This document shows positions 60,928-64,000 of a stretch of DNA of 64,000 bases, one piece after another. Position 1 is the first letter of the stretch, and each line of letters begins with the position of its first letter. Source of the stretch: CAWCPR01 sp963797475 (GTDB lineage: Bacteria > Chloroflexota > Anaerolineae > Anaerolineales > UBA4823); NCBI GenBank assembly GCA_963797475.1, contig CAWCPR010000003.1:310001-374000 (forward strand). Reading direction: 5' to 3'. The translations under genes were made by a program, and so were the position numbers. The notes beneath the pieces were generated by a model. That model was not told the DNA's origin. It searched no databases and saw nothing but the letters and a program-made list of their open reading frames with translations.

Positions 60928-63087
60928 TTGAATAATGAAATCGAGCGGCGCCAGGGCGCGGAAATGCTCTCCAAAGAATTGTTACAAGATGGATCGCTCG
61001 AAGTCGTTCGAGCGATCGCCGAATCGGTACCCCGCATCCGGGAAGCTTCAATCCGCCAGGGGGTACTTAAAGGTCTGGAAAACATCAACGACCAGCCGGG
61101 AATTGACATGGTTTGGGCCACCTGGGCGCGCTGCCGGGACACACACCTGGAGACATTTTTATGTAAGAAGTCCCTGCCGGCGACCTCCCCCGCAAATATC
61201 AAGTTGTTGAGCGCGCTGAAGCTGGGCCGTCCGGAAACGATCCTGAATGAAAGCGCAGAAATTATCGAGTCGCTCCTGGCTGCTTGCGAGGACAAAGACC
61301 AGGTGATCGTTCAGGGCGCAAGAGAAGTGCTAACCCATTTGCAGAATGCGGCTGCGCAGGAAGAACTTTGCCGCCAGGTGATCGAACACGACCATTCGTT
61401 GGCCCGCCAGGCAGCCATCGCCTGCGGTTATGCCCCGCGTGAGCCTCAGCGCCGGGCATTGTTCTACATCCTGACAGAGCAGTGGGAACGCTACGAGCAG
61501 CTTGACTTCGACTCCAGTCTGCTCCGAACGGTTTACGAAACGGTGGATGCGCCCAAGCGGGCTAAAATCGCGGCGTTAGCGCGCCAGGCCGGCTGGGCGG
61601 GATTCGTCGATGCTGTCGCCGGGAAACAAATCTCCCGCCGGTTGGGCGCGTTGAGCGAAGTCGAATGGGACGTGATCCAGACGATCCTGACCCGTAACCG
61701 TCGTTGGGAAGACCTGTGGTGGTTGGCTCAGGCAGCCCCACCCTTCTGGAGCGCCGGACTGTTGCAAATCCTGCAGGAAGCGGGATGGGCGCCCGAAAAA
61801 CCCGAGGAGCAAAGCGCATTTGCTGCCCTGGCGCAATCAGCGGCAGCCTGCCTGGAACACGGCCGGCCGGTGGAGAAGTTCATCCGTTCCCAAAAAATTC
61901 TGGAGGGACATACAGGCAAGGTCACTGACCTGGCATTTGGCTCGCAAGGCGAGACCCTGATAAGCGCCAGCGCAGACCGCACGGTCCGTTTGTGGAACTT
62001 GCCTTCCGCTGATCTGGTAAAAACCCTGAATGGGCATACATCCTTCGTGCTTTCCCTGGCTGTCAGCCCGGACGGAAGGTGGCTGGCGAGCGGCAGCGGT
62101 GACAAAACTACCCGCCTGTGGGGCCTGCCAGGCGGCGATTTGGCGACAACTTTAGCCGGTCATACCGGCGAGGTGGCAGCGCTGGCGTTTCACCCCTCCG
62201 GGGAGCTGCTCGCCAGCGGCGATGCCCACGCGGTGCGCCTGTGGCAAATTCCCTCCGGCAGGCTTTTCAGAATCCTGGACGCAGATGCGGCAGCCAGCCA
62301 GGCGCTCAGCATAACGCTGCATGAGAATCTGCTGATCGCAGGGTTGCAAGATCAAAGCTTGCACCTGTGGCAGATCCCCGATGGGCAGAACCAGACCACC
62401 CTCATGGAAACTGTCAGCGCCTGGGGGCTGACCCCGGACGGCAGTCAACTGGTAAGCGCCAGCTCTTACGGCCGGTTAAGACTCTGGCGCCTGCCCTCCG
62501 CAGAATTGCTGCAAACTCTGCCCGGGCATATCGATGGAAAACGCCTGGCTTTGAGCCCGGATGGATCCTGGTTGGCGGCCAGCGATCGGAATGACCTGAA
62601 CCTGGTCAGGATACAAGCCAAAGCAGAGCCCGTGATATTAGCAGGGCACACCCGTCCAATCACTGCCATTGCTTTCAGCCCGGATGGGCAGCTTTTGGTA
62701 AGCGCCAGCCAGGATGAGACCATCCGCCTCTGGCAAATTCCGCAAGGCAAACCGCTGCAAACCTTGGAGGGTCAGTCTGGGCCTGTGCATCTCCTGAGAT
62801 TCACGCCGGCGGGCCAATCCCTGGTGAGCGCGGATAAGGGCTCGCTGCGGATCCTACCGGTTGACGACTTGAGCCCGCTTTTCCGTAACCCTGGAAGGCA
62901 AATCAGCCGCGAAGCAATTAACCGTTTCGAGGAAAGCCTTTGGAGCGCTGACATTTCGGAGCGAGAACAACATTGGATCGAATTCTGCCTGGCGCTCATT
63001 CACTGGCAGCGCAGGTTTGATATTGAGATCAGTGATGCGCCAGATCATATCCTGGTCGGCGACTTTGATATCGAAATTTCAGGATGA
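60928..63087 (+). CDS. HEAT-repeat plus WD40 beta-propeller protein
   Basis: The 719-residue protein has an N-terminal alpha-helical solenoid of ~300 residues (HEAT-like: IREASIRQGVLKGLENINDQ, ARQAAIACGYAPREPQRRAL) and a WD40 propeller of seven blades (about 325-640) with HTGKVTDLAFGSQGETLISAS, RTVRLWNLPS, GHTSFVLSLAVSPDGRWLAS and HTRPITAIAFSPDGQLLVSA. The tail contains FDIEIS twice (RRFDIEISDAP, DFDIEISG), a short repeated motif. It starts at TTG 60928 after AAGGACAGG. Such proteins are scaffolds; no enzyme site is seen. Its HEAT part is paralogous to the next gene. It lies 14 bp after the AAA+ gene. Confidence 0.85.
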   Translation: MNNEIERRQGAEMLSKELLQDGSLEVVRAIAESVPRIREASIRQGVLKGLENINDQPGIDMVWATWARCRDTHLETFLCKKSLPATSPANIKLLSALKLGRPETILNESAEIIESLLAACEDKDQVIVQGAREVLTHLQNAAAQEELCRQVIEHDHSLARQAAIACGYAPREPQRRALFYILTEQWERYEQLDFDSSLLRTVYETVDAPKRAKIAALARQAGWAGFVDAVAGKQISRRLGALSEVEWDVIQTILTRNRRWEDLWWLAQAAPPFWSAGLLQILQEAGWAPEKPEEQSAFAALAQSAAACLEHGRPVEKFIRSQKILEGHTGKVTDLAFGSQGETLISASADRTVRLWNLPSADLVKTLNGHTSFVLSLAVSPDGRWLASGSGDKTTRLWGLPGGDLATTLAGHTGEVAALAFHPSGELLASGDAHAVRLWQIPSGRLFRILDADAAASQALSITLHENLLIAGLQDQSLHLWQIPDGQNQTTLMETVSAWGLTPDGSQLVSASSYGRLRLWRLPSAELLQTLPGHIDGKRLALSPDGSWLAASDRNDLNLVRIQAKAEPVILAGHTRPITAIAFSPDGQLLVSASQDETIRLWQIPQGKPLQTLEGQSGPVHLLRFTPAGQSLVSADKGSLRILPVDDLSPLFRNPGRQISREAINRFEESLWSADISEREQHWIEFCLALIHWQRRFDIEISDAPDHILVGDFDIEISG

Positions 63088-63093
63088 AAGATC

Positions 63094-64000
63094 GTGTTGC
63101 CAGGCCAGATTGACGGGCGCCAATTAAAATGGCTGGAACGCCGGCTGAACAGCCGGATTCCACTGATCGGCGCCTTGATCCGGAGACAGGCCGGGCGCGC
63201 CCTGGCACGGAGCCGTTCGCCTGAAGCGTTGGCCATCCTGGCCCGTGCGCTGGCAGAAAATCCCGATAAGGGGGTGCAGCGCATCGCTATGCAGGCCATC
63301 CAGGAAGTAAGCGATCAGCCCGGCATCGATGCGATTTGTTCTGCCTGGCGAGCCAGCCGGGATCGTTGGTTGGGCGGCTGGCTGCGGACCAAGGCCTGGA
63401 TTGCCAGTGCGCCGCCGGATGTGCACGTATTCACCGCTTTATTTCAAGGCCGGAATGACCTGCTGCAAAATGAAGGGGCTGAAATCCTGCCCGCGTTAGT
63501 CCAGGCCTGCGAAGATCAAGAACCTTCCATTCGCCAGCAAGCCCAGGATTGCCTGCTGAAATTAGAGAACCCGGCTGCAATCGACGCGCTTTGTTCCCTT
63601 TGGCTGGATTCGCGCCAGCCGCTGCTTGAAAATGCCATCGTCCGGTCAAGTTACACAGCCAGGCGCCCGCCGCCAGCGCGCGTATACAGCGCCTTGAAGT
63701 GCGGCAAAGTCGAGGTTCTGCGGAGCAGCGGCGAAAAGACGGCCGAAGCGCTCATCCGCGCCTGCAAGGACAATGACGAACAGATCGCGAAGCTCGGCTG
63801 GCAAGCGCTTTGCCAGCTTGAAAATCCGAAAGCCAGGGACGTTGTCTGCAGGGCTTTTATTGAAAATGATGATCCAATCGCCAGACGGGCAGCCGAAAAG
63901 GCCGGCTACCTGCCGAGCGACTCCTTTCAACGAGCGCTTTATTTCTTCTTGACCGAATCCTGGGAAGCGTACGAAGCGCTGGATTTCGATCGCCGTCTGC
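63094..64000 (+). CDS. HEAT-repeat protein, partial (runs off the window)
   Basis: A frame starting at GTG 63094 (or TTG 63097) runs without a stop to the last base, at least 302 residues. It is made of HEAT-like helical repeats (GVQRIAMQAIQEVSDQPGID, SIRQQAQDCLLKLENPAAID, PIARRAAEKAGYLPSDSFQR). It is clearly paralogous to the N-terminal half of the preceding protein: DQPGID-x5-W-x3-RD and RALYFFLTESWEAYEALDFD match DQPGID-x5-W-x3-RD and RALFYILTEQWERYEQLDFD. A WD40 domain may follow beyond the edge. AGGA lies nine bases before the GTG. It is probably the third gene of the AAA+ operon. Confidence 0.75.
   Translation, partial: MLPGQIDGRQLKWLERRLNSRIPLIGALIRRQAGRALARSRSPEALAILARALAENPDKGVQRIAMQAIQEVSDQPGIDAICSAWRASRDRWLGGWLRTKAWIASAPPDVHVFTALFQGRNDLLQNEGAEILPALVQACEDQEPSIRQQAQDCLLKLENPAAIDALCSLWLDSRQPLLENAIVRSSYTARRPPPARVYSALKCGKVEVLRSSGEKTAEALIRACKDNDEQIAKLGWQALCQLENPKARDVVCRAFIENDDPIARRAAEKAGYLPSDSFQRALYFFLTESWEAYEALDFDRRL

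Noticed and set aside
1..64000. CRISPR arrays, prophage or integrative elements
   Set aside because: No regularly spaced repeats, integrase, phage structural gene or att-like duplication was seen, and composition is even.

Overview
The window looks like a chromosomal segment of a Chloroflexota bacterium, probably an Anaerolineae relative. This is inferred from gene content, not from a marker search. Pointers are an actinobacterial-style FHA/FHA/SEDS-PBP cell-wall cluster, a PknB-type kinase with a Thr/Pro-rich stalk, FHA-ABC fusions, Ni-superoxide dismutase, RtcB with archease, a TTG-initiated rpsT, and WD40/HEAT proteins beside an AAA+ ATPase. Base composition is moderate (mid-50s % GC by eye) and even throughout. 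I saw no transposase, prophage, CRISPR array, rRNA or tRNA.

Layout. 0-2.7 kb: an amino-acid ABC ATPase, then rtcB and archease on the other strand. 2.8-7.8 kb: fhaA-like, fhaB-like, mtnP and a SEDS-PBP fusion whose transpeptidase motifs are lost. 7.8-19 kb: tyrS behind a terminator/attenuator, an HNH protein, an MBL hydrolase, an ABC exporter whose permease carries a SpoIIM domain, lgt, a CDP-alcohol transferase, ftsK and an EamA exporter with a 3' frameshift. 18.8-20.4 kb: the sodX/sodN pair, divergent from a ferredoxin. 20.4-30.2 kb: envelope and miscellaneous genes, including a YtfJ-type three-gene operon, a CocE-like hydrolase, an ADP-ribosylglycohydrolase/GNAT pair, a REC-only protein and a DedA protein. 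30.2-36.5 kb: one minus-strand operon behind a consensus promoter, encoding FHA / FHA-FHA-ABC transporter / lipoprotein / Ser-Thr kinase. 36.5-42.3 kb: a DmpA-type peptidase, an MFS exporter, azlCD and ettA. 42.3-45.3 kb: rnpB, rpsT and argS. 45.3-53 kb: an orphan DNA methyltransferase, an atypical response regulator, a bifunctional-nuclease protein, dnaB, a DnaD-like gene, a double-AAA DnaC-like gene and a cysteine hydrolase. 53-57.5 kb: two CLC-CBS proteins, the first behind a leader-ORF/terminator region. 57.5-64 kb: pepA, then an AAA+ ATPase, a HEAT-WD40 protein and a paralogous HEAT protein that runs off the window.

The most novel-looking parts are four. The first is the kinase/FHA-ABC/lipoprotein operon, in which permease and lipoprotein share a proline-rich coiled-coil segment. 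The second is the AAA+/HEAT-WD40/HEAT cluster. The third is the attenuator-like leader before the CLC gene. The fourth is the SEDS fusion with a dead transpeptidase. Non-coding items of note are a perfect 48-nt palindrome inside a 152-bp element and a three-copy dispersed repeat of about 55 bp.

Quality caveat: three genes (EamA, FHA-ABC, second CLC) are each broken by a single-base indel, two of them clearly in homopolymers. This points to residual sequencing error at least as much as to true pseudogenes.
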